64,000 nt of DNA from Nyssa sinensis (GCA_008638375.1 CM018048.1:2881940-2945939); one strand, 5' to 3'. Shown: positions 45,542 through 59,700, counted from the stretch's first letter. Translations and numbers: made by a program. Notes: a model not told the origin generated them from the sequence alone.

Positions 45542-47354
45542 ATAATGTAAAACATTAACTTTCAATTATATTAAAGTTAGAAGTGCAAGATTTTGCAATA
45601 TGAAAGTGGTAATATGAGAATTTTCTAATTTAAAAATTTTGCGATATTTATCGCTATATATCGCAATATTTTGTGATATATTGCGATATTTTACGACATT
45701 CTATTAATTTTTTTTACATTCAAATACCATATTACAATTATAAAAATCACGATATATAACTATCAATATATTGTGTTATTTTGCAAAATTTTATTACAAG
45801 GTATCAGATCTCAATAAACAAATATATATACAAAAGAAAATGTTATTCACACTCTCATGTCATTACTTGAGCTTTAAAATATTAATTTTTTATTCATTAA
45901 ATCTGTACCTTTTAAAACTTAAAGAGTTAAAATGAAGAGTGAGAATACTGATGTCATGAAAAAATTTCCGGCACTCAAAACAGCATGTTTTTTTTTTTTG
46001 TTTTTCTGTCAGTGGCATGTACCATGCACTCAAACCCTTTACACATAAACATTCTCAATTCTATTAATTAGATTAATCGGTAGTAAGATGACATGCACAT
46101 GCTAGAGAAAATGCTGTTGAGTTGAATCCATACTGGTATTGTTTTAAAAAAAAAAATTTGCTAATATTATAATCTTATATTAATTTAATTGAGAGTGATG
46201 AAAAACTAACATGAACCTCACATCATTTGAAATCCATTTTTTTGGGCATTAATAAATGATATTTTTGGGTGTGTTTGACTTCATAATAATTGAAACATTA
46301 AATATATAATAAATACACGGTGATTAAAATATATTATATATTATATAAATGTATAAAACAAAGATGAGTTTAGTATAAATAAATAATTTTTTCAATTACC
46401 TTATATATTATATAGTTTAAATAAATATATAAAATAAAGATGAAATGCACATAATGACAGCTAAAAATCCATTATCTAGAAGTAAGAGAATAGATCAGAA
46501 AATCCATTATACACAATTATATGTATAGAATTATTCCAGTTATATATTTGAACCTAGAAAAGTAGTTTTATTCAATTTTTAGTTTTTTTTTTTTTTACAT
46601 GTGTTACTTATTTGACAAACAATTGTTTCATAACAATGGAAGATCAGAGACTTGACTTAAGAGGCAATAATGTAAGAATTAGAATTTAAAAGACTTCTGT
46701 GAAAATTTATAAAAAAAAAAAAAAAATTAAGGGGAAAGAGACAATTACTAATTTCTTTTAATTTTTTTTATACAAAAAATAGCGATAAAATAATAAATTT
46801 TGGAATGTTTCTCTAACCCCCACGTGTTTCTACCCATGGTTTTATTTGATATAAAAAAAAATATTATTTTCTTTAATTTTTATCTCAAATAACGTGACAT
46901 CTTCACATTGATTCTAATAATATCACATTGTTAAGTTAACTTTTAAAATGATTAGTTTACGACATAGATCTTAGAAATTTAAGTTATCATCAAAGGGAAA
47001 ATTCTTGAATGAGTGAGACTGGCATTGTAATAGTGCACCCTCTCAATAGTATTATGTCATGATTAATATGCCTTTTTATTTTTCAATAAACTATAATAAA
47101 TATAATAGAGCGTCGTTGAAAAAGTACAATCTTACTTAATGTTTCAAATAAATTAGAGTGGTGGGCGAATAAATTCCGAAAAATCTCAAATCCAATCCAT
47201 TCATAAGCTTATAGTTAATGAAATTTCTAAACTACTTAATAAAGGAAGTGGATTAGTTTGAAAAAAAAGCCGAATGACACAAAAAAGAAGAAAATATTAT
47301 CGGCTGGGTATGGTATATCACGCATCAATGCGCTTTTTTAATAACATTCTGTTA

Positions 47355-47530
47355 TATGAGCAATGTTATACTTTTTAAAATTGTGTGTTAAAATCTATCT
47401 CAAATGATGTGTCATTGACATAACACTGAGTAGCTGACAATACTGAAAATTTTATAATTAACGTGATTATGTCATATTATTTAAGATACAAATGAAAAAA
47501 ACATGATATTTCTTCTATCATATATATATT
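47355..47530. mobile_element. Member of the GAGCAATGTTA MITE family
   Basis: GAGCAATGTTATACTTTTTA...ATCTCAAATGATGTG...ATTATTTAAGATACAAATG follows the plan of the delimited MITE at 63490-63659. Ends imprecise. Confidence 0.45.
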
Positions 47531-48169
47531 ATGTCTTATTAAAAAAATAAATCATATTACATATAATAAAATGCCATTAAATGAGCATACTGCTTCTTGA
47601 CTTTGCCGAATTCATTCGAGAATTTTTTCGGAAAACAAATATCGAAGGGACCGATTCCTTTCAATTTGCAATGGTGTGAAACCATCCCAAAGCGTGTGAG
47701 AAGTACGGAAAACTTTTGACTAGTTCACAAACGACAGGCCTAATTACTTTAGATGGGCCTACTTCTTGTTTCAAATGACTACATATGGGCCTCCTTTTAT
47801 GTCTTGTAAATGTCTATGGGCCTACTTCATAAATTGATGCAAACGTGGAAGAAAATGAACGTGTTAGAAGGATAAACAAAAAAGTGCGCATGGAAAAGCT
47901 AATTGTAAGAAGGAAAAAGCTAGGGTATCATTTTACTATTATATTCTTCCACTTGAAAAAAAATAATAAAAATGTATATATATATATATATATATATATA
48001 AACCAAAGTCATTTTCTTTTTAATAGAATATGCAAAAATGAAGTTTTGGTCATAATCGATAGCATTTGACCAAAAAAAAAAATTTATAAAAAAAAAGCAC
48101 AAAACCATGTATTGCAAGATTTTTAATAAGTGACGCGTGATGGTGAAAAAAATTGTATCATAGCCTATA

Positions 48170-48171
<2 letters not shown>

Positions 48172-48204
<33 letters not shown>
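48172..48204. repeat. (TA)n microsatellite
   Basis: About 33 bases of alternating T and A. A similar run at 47975-48001 lies 170 bases away. Confidence 0.9.
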
Positions 48205-48207
<3 letters not shown>

Positions 48208-49069
48208 AAAAATATCCCAAATCTCAAATCGCGACATATACACTATAGATAATGGTTTTGATATAATGTATATGAATAATAATATTATTTTAGTGTCTTG
48301 ACTTATGGATAATTTAAAATTATGTAAAGGTTAAATCTCAAATCCGATTATCTAACAATCAAAATAAAAAAAAAGGCAATTGCAAGAAATATCATAGTAG
48401 AGTAATATGTCCCATCTCAATTTTCATTTTTACCTTTCTGCATTTTTTTTTTTTTAAAAAAAAGAAAATTGGCACTTGAGAGGTAACACCACCCCTATTT
48501 GGGTTTTGTTTGGCTCCTAAGTTTAGCTAGGGAAGGAAAAGGAAAGGGATTAGTAAAGGGAAATTTTGTTTTTCCTTCATATGTACTCTCCTACTTAAAT
48601 TAAATTTTTTTTTTAAAAAATAATTGGTAATAAAGAAAAAGAAAAGATAATTGATGTATAAAATTGAAAATTTATTTCTTACTTTTACTAATATGTTCTC
48701 AATGCCTTCACTTTTTCATAGTAACCAAAAAATAAAAAAAAATGAAGATATGATTCACAATGTCTTTTGATTTATTTCATTAAGTTTACAAGTCATGCAA
48801 AGTTTCAGGAAATTTTCTTTGTTTCTCACTCTTTCACACAGGTAGAGACACGGGTCAATGTCTCACCTATACGAGGAGGTGAGAAACGAAAGTGACAAGA
48901 ATAATATTAGTGGTCCAAAATTAAAATAAAAGGTCAAAGTCTTCCTTTCTGATTTGTGTTATTTTCAAGACAATATATAAAATCAAAATTTCTAATTATG
49001 CCACCTTACTTCGGTGTTTTGTTCATTCTATGCCACTCGTATATTATAGCTTTGACAAATCGTTAAGAA

Positions 49070-49276
49070 AGTTAAGCGTACGTTTGTTTAAGTTTTCAAA
49101 ATAATATTTTTAATTTCAAAAAGTGGGAATATATGTTTGGTACAAGTTATTAATTTTAATTTTTTTTAATTTAAATTATCATATTCAAATGTATTTTCAT
49201 AAGTTTTAAAAAATTAATTACGAAATTTTTAGAAATATTTTTTAAAAAATTATATTTGAATTCACTATCGAAGCGC
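49070..49276. mobile_element. Small MITE-like unit, relative of 38398-38601
   Basis: Begins CGTACGTTTGTTTAAG and ends CTATCGAAGCGCAGTCTTAA, with an AT-rich centre alignable to the other copy. Confidence 0.55.
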
Positions 49277-50271
49277 AGTCTTAAAGTTTTTCTTTTATAA
49301 CTCGAACTGATTCTATCAGTCATAACTTTTAATTGCATGACCGAATTATAAATCAGGAACTTTCGTATAAGTTTTTACTTACGAAGAAGACTGACTTCAA
49401 AAAAAATTGTATTATATAGAATTTGAATAAGGACTTATTTCTTAACTTATTGTCACTTTGACCCAAAGAAAGTTAAGCCTACTTTGGTTTAGAATTGAGA
49501 AAACCAATTTACAATGAGCTTCAACTGCATGGTGGAACTCTCCTATTATTATTATTTTTATGGCCTAGTGGTCAAAATGTTGTTAGTTATATTTGTTTCA
49601 AGGGTCAATTGTTGTGTCTCCATCCTTCCAAATAAAAAATAAAAAATAAATAAAAAAATAGAGAGATTTAGCTGATCAAATGTACTTGGAAATGCATACA
49701 TTGGAAAAAAATATTTTATATGATAATCATACTCATATAACCTGTCTTGAGATTTAAATATTTATAAATTTAATTAAATTTTATTATAAATTATAGAATT
49801 TCAATGACCATGCATGAAATAATTTTTAGCTTACAACATGAAAACGTCATAAATAATTAAATTTTTAGAAGTAAAGTTTTAAAAACTGAATTTGTCAATC
49901 GAGAATCAAATTTAGAACTAAGTCTATTTAAGCATGCTGGGGTGTTTGTATCTATTACTCGTAAAATAAATGAAAGTAGGTTGTCATGAGAAAATGATGT
50001 TTTTTTCCTTCAGTCACTAGTCATCGCCTAACTTCTTATTTTGACCTTATTATGTATAATTTATGCTTTTGTCCTTTATTTATAAATCTCTTGTAATTTA
50101 TTTCATCTATTTATAAATTATTTCTTATCATAATATATATATATATATATATATATATGATATTTGTGATTGTTTGTTCTATCATATATATATATATATA
50201 ATATTTTTTATTTATTTATAGTTATAACGTATAATTCGAATGAATGTTGTGGATCAAATCAAAAGGATACT

Positions 50272-50302
<31 letters not shown>

Positions 50303-51395
50303 GTACTCTTTTGAGTAATTTTGATTAATAGTGACTTAGTTATACTTATCAAATGCATTGAATTTGAAAACAACTAAAAATTGCTAGTTTCATGAACTAG
50401 TAGCTGACTTGGCCCTAGTATGACCCATATATTTATATCTTTTCTTATTTTATATGGAATTTCATAGGCCAGGTCAGAGTCATGGTGATGTATTGATGCA
50501 GGTCGGTAATCTCCCACACGAGTCGACTTCAAGTGTTTAAAATTGATCAAGTGCCAGAAAACCTTAGAAGGATCAAACTATAACCCCACTTGGGAAGAGA
50601 TCATATTGATTCATCTTCTAAGAGTGATTGATACATCAGCATATATAACTCATCTATTTAATTTAATTGATATATTAATTATTTATTTGTATGAATATAT
50701 TTAAATTAATGAATAATATTTTTACTTAGAAAAAGAAATTATTAATTAATCTCGATGACTTCATATTTCAAACTAATAAAAACAATAACGTGCATATAAA
50801 AAGTGTATTAATATTAACATTTATTATATATATATGTATATATATTTATTACATGCCATGTATTCATGGATTGAACGGTGTAAAACTATTAAATAACGAG
50901 GGGTGTTATATTTATTAATTTATTTATCGTTTACGTTTGTTTACTGATTTGGTATCTTTAATTGACTTGAATAATATATTAGGTGAACCATTTATATTTT
51001 AAAAAATATTATGCTTCCCAAATATGTATTTCAAATCTTGCATCACAAATGACGTGGCAAAATAATATTAGTAGTGCATTAAGACATGTCACTGCCACAT
51101 TATTGGAGATGAAATTTTGAGAAGTGTAGCATTATTCTCATATCTCACTCATATAGAATATAATTTATACTAAAGAGATGGTGCTATATAATTATCCTAT
51201 CCAATCCTTTCTTTTTTTTACCTGTTTTTCCAAACATGGATTGTGCATAATAGTACTTAAAATCATCTAAGTAAATGACTCAAATTTTAAATAAATATAC
51301 TTTTAAATTCTATTTGATTGGTAAATTTAGAGTGAGAAAGAAAAACTTATAATTCATTTTTTTTTCTTTTTTCTTATTCATATTATTATCATATT

Positions 51396-52801
51396 TGTTG
51401 GCCCTAAAGGTCTTCAACCAACGGTATTCTGTAATTTTGATAATAATAAAACATTAATGATATAGACTAATAATCTACTTTAACTATCAATGCAAAAAAG
51501 TCAATGAACTCAAGAGATGGTTGATCAGGGTTTTGACTAAAGATAAAAATGTTCAACATAATGATAATATTCTCACAAGATCAAACATCAAGTTAATCTC
51601 ACGAAAGCACTCATGCTTGTATATATATATATTTTTTATGTTTGGTGTCTTAGTGATTTAGAATTGATTGATCAAAATATAATGCTTAAAGTATTTAAAG
51701 TGGTCAACTAAAATCAATCAACAAAATAATTTTTTCAAAGCATAACAATGTTAGAAATTAAGCTTTGAAGAAGCAAGACTTTTGAAAAAAGTGAACACTG
51801 AACAAAACAAGCATTAAAGAACTATTAGATTCAGTTGACTGAATCTCGTTCAAAAAACATGTCTATTTTGTCTCTAAAAAATTCAATCGATTGAACTCAA
51901 GATTCAGTCAACTGAACATGTATTTTGTTCACAAAGTCCTAACATACTATCAAATTCAGTCGATCAAATTGAAAATTTAGTCTAGTGAATTACTTAAGCA
52001 TTTTTGTCAACATTCATACTGAAAAATTCAGTTGACTGAACCTAAGACTCAGTCGACTAAATAAATTTTTACAAAAATCAACCTCTGTCCTTTGTACATA
52101 TCAGTCGAGTCTTTCAGTCAACTAAATTATGATTCAATTGATTGCTTTTGTCGATTTGACATTTCCAAATTCAAATTTTAAACATATATGAAGGGGGAAA
52201 CAACTAGATTCAATTCAAACAGCTATATTCTTTTAAAGCCTATAAATAAAGGTTGTTGGAAGAATTTATTACTATCCTTAATATTCACAAACTTGCTCTC
52301 ACTTTAAAATCTTTCAAGTGACTTCATATCTCATTTATTTTCAGATCTAGATCTTAAAATTCTCTCAATTCTAAATACTCGAGTATTTATTAATTAATCT
52401 TTAGAGAGTGAACTTATATTGTACCGTTCAACTCTTAAAAGAGTATTCTTTGGTAAAACTATTTGTATCTTTTTATTGCAGTAAGATTTATGGGTAGGTG
52501 CTACCTAGTGAGGTAAAATGATAGATTTTGCTGGAAAGAAAAAGTAAGGAACTCTTGTTATAAATGTTTGACTTCCACCTACAATGATATCAAGATAGTA
52601 GAAAAACTTAAGTGGAGATACTTGAATTGAGAACGTAAAAAGTTTTTCAAACCTCGTAAATCACTGTATTTTACTCTTTTTCTCTCTACTATTTACTTAC
52701 TTGTGCATTTTTAGTATTTATTTTTAAAGTTTATAAAAGTAATCAATATTTACAAAGTATTCTATTCATCTTCCCCCTCTAAGATAAATATATGGACAAC
52801 A
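51396..52801 (+). mobile_element. Solo LTR, 1.4 kb, with 5-bp target duplication
   Basis: Starts TGTTGGCCCTAAAGG and ends TATGGACAACA. Both sides carry ATATT (51391-51395 and 52802-52806). The start TGTTG and end CAACA mirror each other as LTR ends do. A TATA-like CTATAAATAAAGG is near 52240, so it reads on the + strand. The 51830-52145 part holds at least eight variants of the palindrome TTCAGTYGACTGAA. No internal region or partner LTR is present, so it arose by LTR-LTR recombination. Confidence 0.85.
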
Positions 52802-52992
52802 ATATTGATTTTTATTAAGAAAAATAATATTTATTAGAAAGAGACCAACTACCAAGTGTTTAAGTGGTTAATGGAAGATATAAGCATGTTAAGTCTCACA
52901 TTGGGTGTATATTGGAGGAGATCTTGGACATATAAGTGAAATATGCAATAACCCACTCAAGCAACTTAAATTTGTGAGTTGGATGAAAAGAA

Positions 52993-53479
52993 TGGATGGT
53001 AATTTAATCGATTTGTAGAAACCTGTCACATCCCCACGTCTAGTAGAATAAATTTGGGAGAAAGGTATGTGAATTCTGTTAAAGTTTGGGATAAAAGTAT
53101 TCTCTCCTGCTAAACCTAATTATATAAAATAAAATAATAAATGATATTTTGTATTAATAATAATATATTTTAGTCTCACATTAAAATTTCAGGCAAATTT
53201 GATTAAGTTGTAGATTTGTTAAAGAAAATAATATCAAGATAATTCTTTATTAACATGTATATTTCTATATTAACACATGTAATGTCTTGTCTGAAATTCT
53301 TTTAATTAAAATTAATTTAATAAATAAATAAATAAAAACTTAATAATTAAATGAAAAATTTGATAAGAACGCACCCTATTCCATCATAAAATTTAACATA
53401 TTTTAGAAATAACTTTTTTTTCACAAGACATAATTAAAAAGGAGTACCCTGTCCCAAATTTACTATGTTGTTGTCTCTA
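52993..53479. mobile_element. hAT-like remnant related to 28629-29838
   Basis: Begins TGGATGGTAATTTAATCG and ends ATGTTGTTGTCTCTA. The inner stretch TATATAAAATAAAATAATAAA and the end region with GACGCACC/GTACCCTGTCCC-like words parallel the element at 28629. Target duplication not found. Confidence 0.4.
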
Positions 53480-53552
53480 ATAAAAAGGGCTTGTGGTTGT
53501 TGGTATTAGTGCAAGTGTTGATTGGGATTAAAAAATGTTGAGAAATTATTTA

Positions 53553-54592
53553 GGGATAATTACATTGACCTTCTTTGAGTTATCTGACAATTATAGGGAC
53601 CTCTCCTGTGTTTTCTAAAATTACACTCATCTCTTCTTTGTTATACTGACAATATATTGATTACCCCTCACGTATAAAATCCATCATTAATAGTGTTAGA
53701 GTTTCAACCAATTTTTTTATAGAGTCATTTGGCCATAAGGACAAATAAAAGTACAAAATTATTCTCTAGTCTAGTAATTTGAGAGTTATATAACCAAGTC
53801 CACGCCTTTTCCCTTAGACCAAAAATCCCTTTTAAAGATTACCAAAACGATACAGTTGTGTTTAGTGGACTCTTGAATTGTAATTCTGATTTGAAGCAAC
53901 GAGAAGATAACTACAACATCAAAAAAAAAAATTTAAGATTCTGTGTAACGATTGAAATAACAATTGGGATAAAAAAGAAAACCCTCGCAATTCAGAACCC
54001 ATAGCATTGATGGGTGGCAAAAGTAAGTCTTAAATCCGTACATTATTGTTTTTTGGCTATTATTGTTTGAATCGATCATTCGAAGAATGAGATTTTTAGT
54101 ATAAAAACCGTAAAAGGCTGATATTTTTCCAACATGGTTTAGTTGGAAAAATTTTACCCTTGAAGTCAGAATGAATACGTGGATTGCATACACTCGAAAA
54201 ATGTCGACTGTATGAAAAATTTTATCTTTGTGTATTAGGGTAAAATTTCACTAAGTAAAAAAATAGGTTTAACAAGCGGAAGGGGAAAATAAAATGTTAC
54301 TTTTGGATAGTGAACAGGGTTTTGTGGTTGAAATACAAGTTTATTTTGTGTTTTACTAGGAAATTTATACTAATTAACTCTTTTTTATATGACTAAAATA
54401 TCATTGTATATTACATTGACTTCTCCTATCTTTTCAGAAATCAAGAAAAAAGTTAATGTGATTATTTTTAAAGATAAAATACTAAATTCATGCTTTTCAT
54501 TAACATCTGTCTCTCTACAATGTTAGAGAAAGTTAGTGTAATATCAGAAACTGCATGAAAGGTTTATAATTTTCAAAAATATCACAGAGGAG
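53553..54592. mobile_element. Mutator-like remnant of the GGTAAATTACAC family
   Basis: The left end GGATAATTACATTGACCTTC with TATCTGACAATTATAGGGAC follows the arm of the 26409 element. An inverted counterpart (AGTGTAATATCAGAAACTGC... AGAGGAGGG) is near 54532-54592. Ends eroded. Confidence 0.4.
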
Positions 54593-55635
54593 GGTAAATA
54601 TTATGACATGCAAAAATTATTAAAAATAGTTAGAAGATTCATGATATTTAGAAGATGTGTTTATTAATGGCACCTTTAAATGTTAGTACACTCAAAGTCT
54701 AAATACTATGCTATATCTTTAAATTAAAACTGTTTAAGTAAAAGTACTTTTAAATTAAAGGCGTTTAATAGCACATTTTTATTTAAAAATACTTTCAATA
54801 AAAATACTTTTATAGTTAAAAGCATCTCTAAAATGCACATTTTTTACTCCAACATAAATTTCTCAAATATTTTAAAAGTGCTAAATATTTTTTAAAAGTT
54901 CTTGAATATAAGAAGAAACTCAACTATATGAGATCCTCTTCAACTATTAGCCTACCCCATGATACGGTCATGCCTGGACAAGGATTTTCAGCCCTGAGAT
55001 ATTGGAAAAACTAGTCAGCACTTGACCCCAGTCATCTGAAATAATTAAAAATTTTGGAAAAAACTCCAAAAAAGACATCAACATTACCCAATGATCTTCT
55101 AAAGATAGAAGCTCTAAAGATCATGTGGTACTAAAAGTCGACAAGAATGTTCCTAGCAAGTCTTCCGGGCTGTGAGGCCCACTCAAGTATTTTCTTTTCA
55201 ATATTTGTATGGCTTGAACACTAATAACAATTCTTTTATTTATTTATTTATTATTTTAAGAAAAGGCAATCTATATAAGAAAAAAACAAGAAAAAAAAGG
55301 TATACTCCTTGTTATGTCATCAATCACAGTACTATTCATTCTTTACGTGTTAGTAGCAAAATATCAAGTCAATGAAAAAATTGTTATGCTTTTTTTCTCC
55401 ATTGAGTCGTTTTTGCTCGACAATTCAATTTTATTATCTTATTTTAATAATTTGTTACATTAAAGATGTTAAAATGGTTAAAAAAAAAAATAAATGAATT
55501 TTTGAAGAGTTTATTGAAAATGTTCTAATCTAAAATAAAAAGTAATTCTTCAAAGAGTCCCGTAAATTATTTTAATACAATTTTTAAGAAAAAAATTCGA
55601 AGAGCCCAGGGGAAATGAATGCAAGAGAGAATATT

Positions 55636-56161
55636 AGAAGGTATCAATTCGTGTTATCGTATTATGTTCGGGTCGTGTTAAGGCATACATATTTAAAAAT
55701 ATGTGTTAACCTTAACCTGATACTATTAATTAATCGTGTCAAGTTTCAAAACTTAAACCCAACCCATTTATTAAACAGGTTATACGTGTCGACACACTTA
55801 ACCCGTTTATTTTAATTTTTTATTTTTAAATAAAAAATTTACTTATTTTTCAATATGTATAGATAATTTTCATGTTTAGTAAACTTTGAACATGTACTAA
55901 ATTAAAGTAAAAACTTTTTTTATAAATAAAAAATCTCAAAATCTTGATAAACTTTTAATATGAAACGATCTTAACTCATGATATTTTTTTATAATTAAAC
56001 AGGTTAAATCGTGTTAAATAAGTTAACACTACTAAAATTAAAGTCTGACCTATTTATTAATTGTGTTATATATGTCAATCTGTTTATAAACCAAACCCCT
56101 TTATACTAAATCAAAACCATTAACTTTGAATCGTGTCAATTGACACCAATTGACACCCTTA
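55636..56161. mobile_element. hAT-like non-autonomous element (526 bp)
   Basis: Left end AGAAGGTATCAATTCGTG and right end CAATTGACACCCTTA are inverted. The flanks AGAATATT (55628-55635) and AGAATACT (56162-56169) agree at 7 of 8 positions. A second copy of the same element begins around 63355. Confidence 0.7.
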
Positions 56162-56304
56162 AGAATACTTCATAAATAATACAAAGTTGATAACGACATC
56201 GTCTGAAACATTTTCTAAACCACACCGCGTCGTTTCACTTCACCTCATTAATATTCTTAATTGGTCCACTCTAAATATATTTACTTTTCAGCATTTTTTT
56301 TCTT

Positions 56305-56313
56305 CTATATATA
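56305..56313 (+). promoter_or_regulatory. Probable TATA box of the DUF3133 gene
   Basis: CTATATATAC lies in front of a pyrimidine-rich leader (CTCTCTCCACTCTCCCCCTC... about 56460-56500), a usual plant core-promoter arrangement. The leader before the ATG at 56779 would be about 440 bases and could hold a small intron. Confidence 0.45.
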
Positions 56314-56778
56314 CAAAAAAATAAAATAAAAATAAAAATAAAAATAAATCAGAAGTCGGGCCAAGTTATTCCCTTCCCTCCTCCAAAACTTCCCTTTGAT
56401 CGGGAATCGCAGTCTCCTCCCACTTGCTGTAGAGAAAGCATTCACACAATCAGACACCCCTTTTCTCTCTCCACTCTCCCCCTCCCTCTCTTCTCTCTCT
56501 AAAACAACAGAAAAAACGTACGTTTGTTTTGTTTCTAACAGCCAGAACAAGCACAGTGATTTATTTGCTTGTTCAATGTGATATATTTGTTTTTCTTTTT
56601 TCTTTAAAGGCTAAACGCTAAATTCTTGTTTAATTCTTGGGATGTCTCTATTTTCTTTTTCATTTGTGATTTGTTGTAATATGTAATGGTGGGTTGGATT
56701 TTTATTTGAGATTATTTGAAGTTTTGGAGTTTGGGATGTATTATTGTTGTGTATCATCGAATTTGATGTGTTATGTAA

Positions 56779-59700
56779 ATGGAGGAAGGATCAAAAGTTC
56801 CAGTAGTTCGTTGCCCTAAGTGCGAAATTCTTCTTCCTGAGCTTCCTAACTACTCTATCTACCGGTGTGGTGGTTGTGGCGCTGTTCTTCGAGGTATGCT
56901 TCTTTACTCTCTCTACACACACACACACATCTATATATATATATATATGCACACAAATATGTTATATGATTGGATATGCCGACACATGAACACACTTACA
57001 CATATATGTATATGTATAATTATATATATATATATATGTCTATGGGACTATGCGTGCGCGCTCGAGTATATATATATATATTCTATTTGATTACTTCTAA
57101 GAGTTTGTATTACGTTTTTTTTTATCCTGCAGCGAAGAAGAAGGGACCTGTGAGTTATGGGTTGTCGGAAAAATCTGATGACGAGAGGGGTAGAGGGGGT
57201 TCTGTGAAAGGGGGTGGTGTTAGTTTAAGGAGTGCTTCTGAGAATGAAAGTGATGGGCTTGAACGTGTTAGGATAAAAGAGAGGGGTTTTTCAGAGAGAA
57301 CTGTTAATTTGATTAGTAGTTGTTCATCAATAATAGAAAATAGAGACCCTGCAAGCGATTTAGATCGAAATATGAGCAGAGAAACCATGAATTTAAGTCT
57401 TGCCCGGAGTAATGAAGACAGGGAAGTTGAATATTATGATGATAGAAGCAAGCAATCTTCAAAACGTTCATACTGTAATCGGGTTCACAGAAATAATCAT
57501 GATATGAATAGGAATGTGAAAAGGTCCGAATTTGTTAATTCAAGTGTGGAAAATCAACTTGAAGAGATCAGACCTGCAATTGGGAATTTGGCCAGGTCAT
57601 TCAGATCAAGGCCAATTATGGACAAGAGGAGTGTGGAGAGGAATGGATCTATGGCATTTCATGGGGGTGGCAGAGGTGTTGAGGAGCAGGGGAGGTTCTC
57701 GACCTTCCCTTACCCAGATGAGGGGCCTTCGAATTATCACCCTGCATTTTGTCCGGGCTACAGTGAGCAGAATAGGATTCATGATGAGTTGGATGGGCCT
57801 AGTAGAATTGAGAATTTAGAGCATGACCGAGCTGAGCTCCTTAGGAAGCTTGAGGAGTTGAAGGATCAATTTCGCAGATCTTGTGATGTGGCAGAGAAAC
57901 CAATTGAGAAGGTCCCTGTTGATAGAACGATGGCTCCCCCTCCACCCAATCCTTGTGTTGGACATGATGTTTATATGCCAAACTGTCCAACCAGTTTGTA
58001 TAGTGTTAATATGCAACCCTTTGCCTATGACAAATTTGTTCCAAAACCTCCTCATTTCAATCATAGTCATGGACCAGTTCCTTACATCAATAGTCAGGCT
58101 TCGGATATGCAAGAATTCTATCCTCTTCCAAGGAAAGTCCCAAATGAATTTATAGGATATGAGGATTTCTATCCGCCACCAATGCTTAGGAGGCCTCCTC
58201 ATCAACCACCGCGTCAACACTTGAAACAGCCTTATCATTACCCTTTTTCTGGACAAGATATGGATTTTAATCAGGGTACCCTTGCATCACACCCTTATGA
58301 AACCTTTTTTCACCAGTCTGAATGTTCTTGTTTACACTGCTACAACCAGAATTGGCAAGTCCCACCAAAAGTTCCTGCCCCTGTTTTTAGCAGTAGTTCA
58401 CCAAATGACCCTACCAATCCCATTTTCTGTCATCATGCAAGTCCTGTCACATTTGGTCCAGTGGGTTATAACTCTGGAGACCATCCTCCTCAACTGCATG
58501 CTCAGAATCAGAAGCATCCCCAGACAACAAGTTCAAGTAACCATCATTCAAACACTGCTGGTTTTGGTCATGGCCATCCAAAAAGGGTGGTAATAGCCTA
58601 TGGGAATGGACGGTTTTGCCATCCCATAGCAGGTGGTGCCCCATTTATAACATGCTGCAATTGCTTTGAGTTACTGAAACTGCCAAGAAAACGTATGGTG
58701 ATGGGGGAGAATCAACAGAAACTGAAGTGTGGAGCTTGCTCTACCATAATCTTGTTTGAGCTTGGGAGAAAGGGGCTTGTTATTTTAATTTCCAAACAAA
58801 TCAATCAAGATTCTGTTAAGGTTGATGATGGCTCTGGTGAGAAGTTAAATGAAAACCTTCAACAAATCAATCAAGATTCTGTTAAGGTTGATGATGGCTC
58901 TGGTGAGAAGTTGAATGAAAACCTTCATCGTTCTGATGGCTGTTCGAATGCTGGCACCATGAACTGCTATTCTGTTGATTTTGATAATTCTGGCTATAAC
59001 TTCCAGTTGACGGATGCTGAACCCAATATCTTGACAAGGGACCAGAAACTAGATTTTAGTGAATCCAGTAAGAGACAGGACCCCCTTTCTTCATGTTCCA
59101 GTTTTTCTGAGGATGAGCAAAACCCAGATAGTGTGATTGTTCAGAGAGATGTTACTGACTCTGCTGTGCTGCCTTCAAAAGATGATGTTTCTTTACCACT
59201 TCCAGACAATCCTCTCCTGGAAAAACCTGTTTGTTCTCCTTCTAATAGTGGGGTGAGCAGATATGGAAAGGGAAATAAGAGTAAACGGAATGACCAAGAG
59301 AAGGTGATCCTCGATAGAAGCACCTCTCGGCAGAATTCTGTAAAAGATGTATCGATGGCAACTGAGATGGAAGTTTCTTTTAATGAATATTTAAGTAGTG
59401 GTGTTTCTCAAGACTCTATGGAGGTGAGCAAAGAGGGAGATCAACCTAGGATCAACAAGGGGAGTGAATCCTTCTTCGTAGGTCTCATTAAAAAGAGGTT
59501 CAGAGACTTCTCAAGACCTAGTCAAAGTGCGGAGGCTGGACAAGCAAATGTTTTTGTTAATCGGCAACCCATACCAGATAATGTAGTTAAGAAAGCTGAA
59601 AAGCTGGCTGGGCCTATTCAGCCTGGAGAGTACTGGTAAGTACATGTACCGATCACATCAAATATTTGATGCACTATATTTGTTTTCCGAATATGCATCC

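Larger units (their letters stand above)
45547..51395. other. AT-rich intergenic DNA
   Basis: No credible gene. Contains a TATCGCAATATT-rich palindromic patch (45640-45790), AT microsatellites (47975-48001, 48172-48204, 50133-50158), a TG/TA microsatellite (50273-50302), a MITE-like unit related to that at 38398 (49070-49276), and units related to the 170-bp MITE at 63490 (about 47355-47530 and 50990-51140). A GC-richer patch at 50470-50640 is unidentified. Confidence 0.65.
52807..56300. other. AT-rich intergenic DNA upstream of the DUF3133 gene
   Basis: No credible gene. Holds a hAT-like stretch (52993-53479), a Mutator-like remnant (53553-54592) and a delimited hAT-like element (55636-56161). 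A moderately GC-rich patch around 54930-55190 is unidentified. Confidence 0.65.

Noticed and set aside
57155..58644. Minus-strand and alternative-frame ORFs over the DUF3133 exon 2
   Set aside because: They have no domain; the + frame carries the zinc ribbons, and the splice joins fit it.
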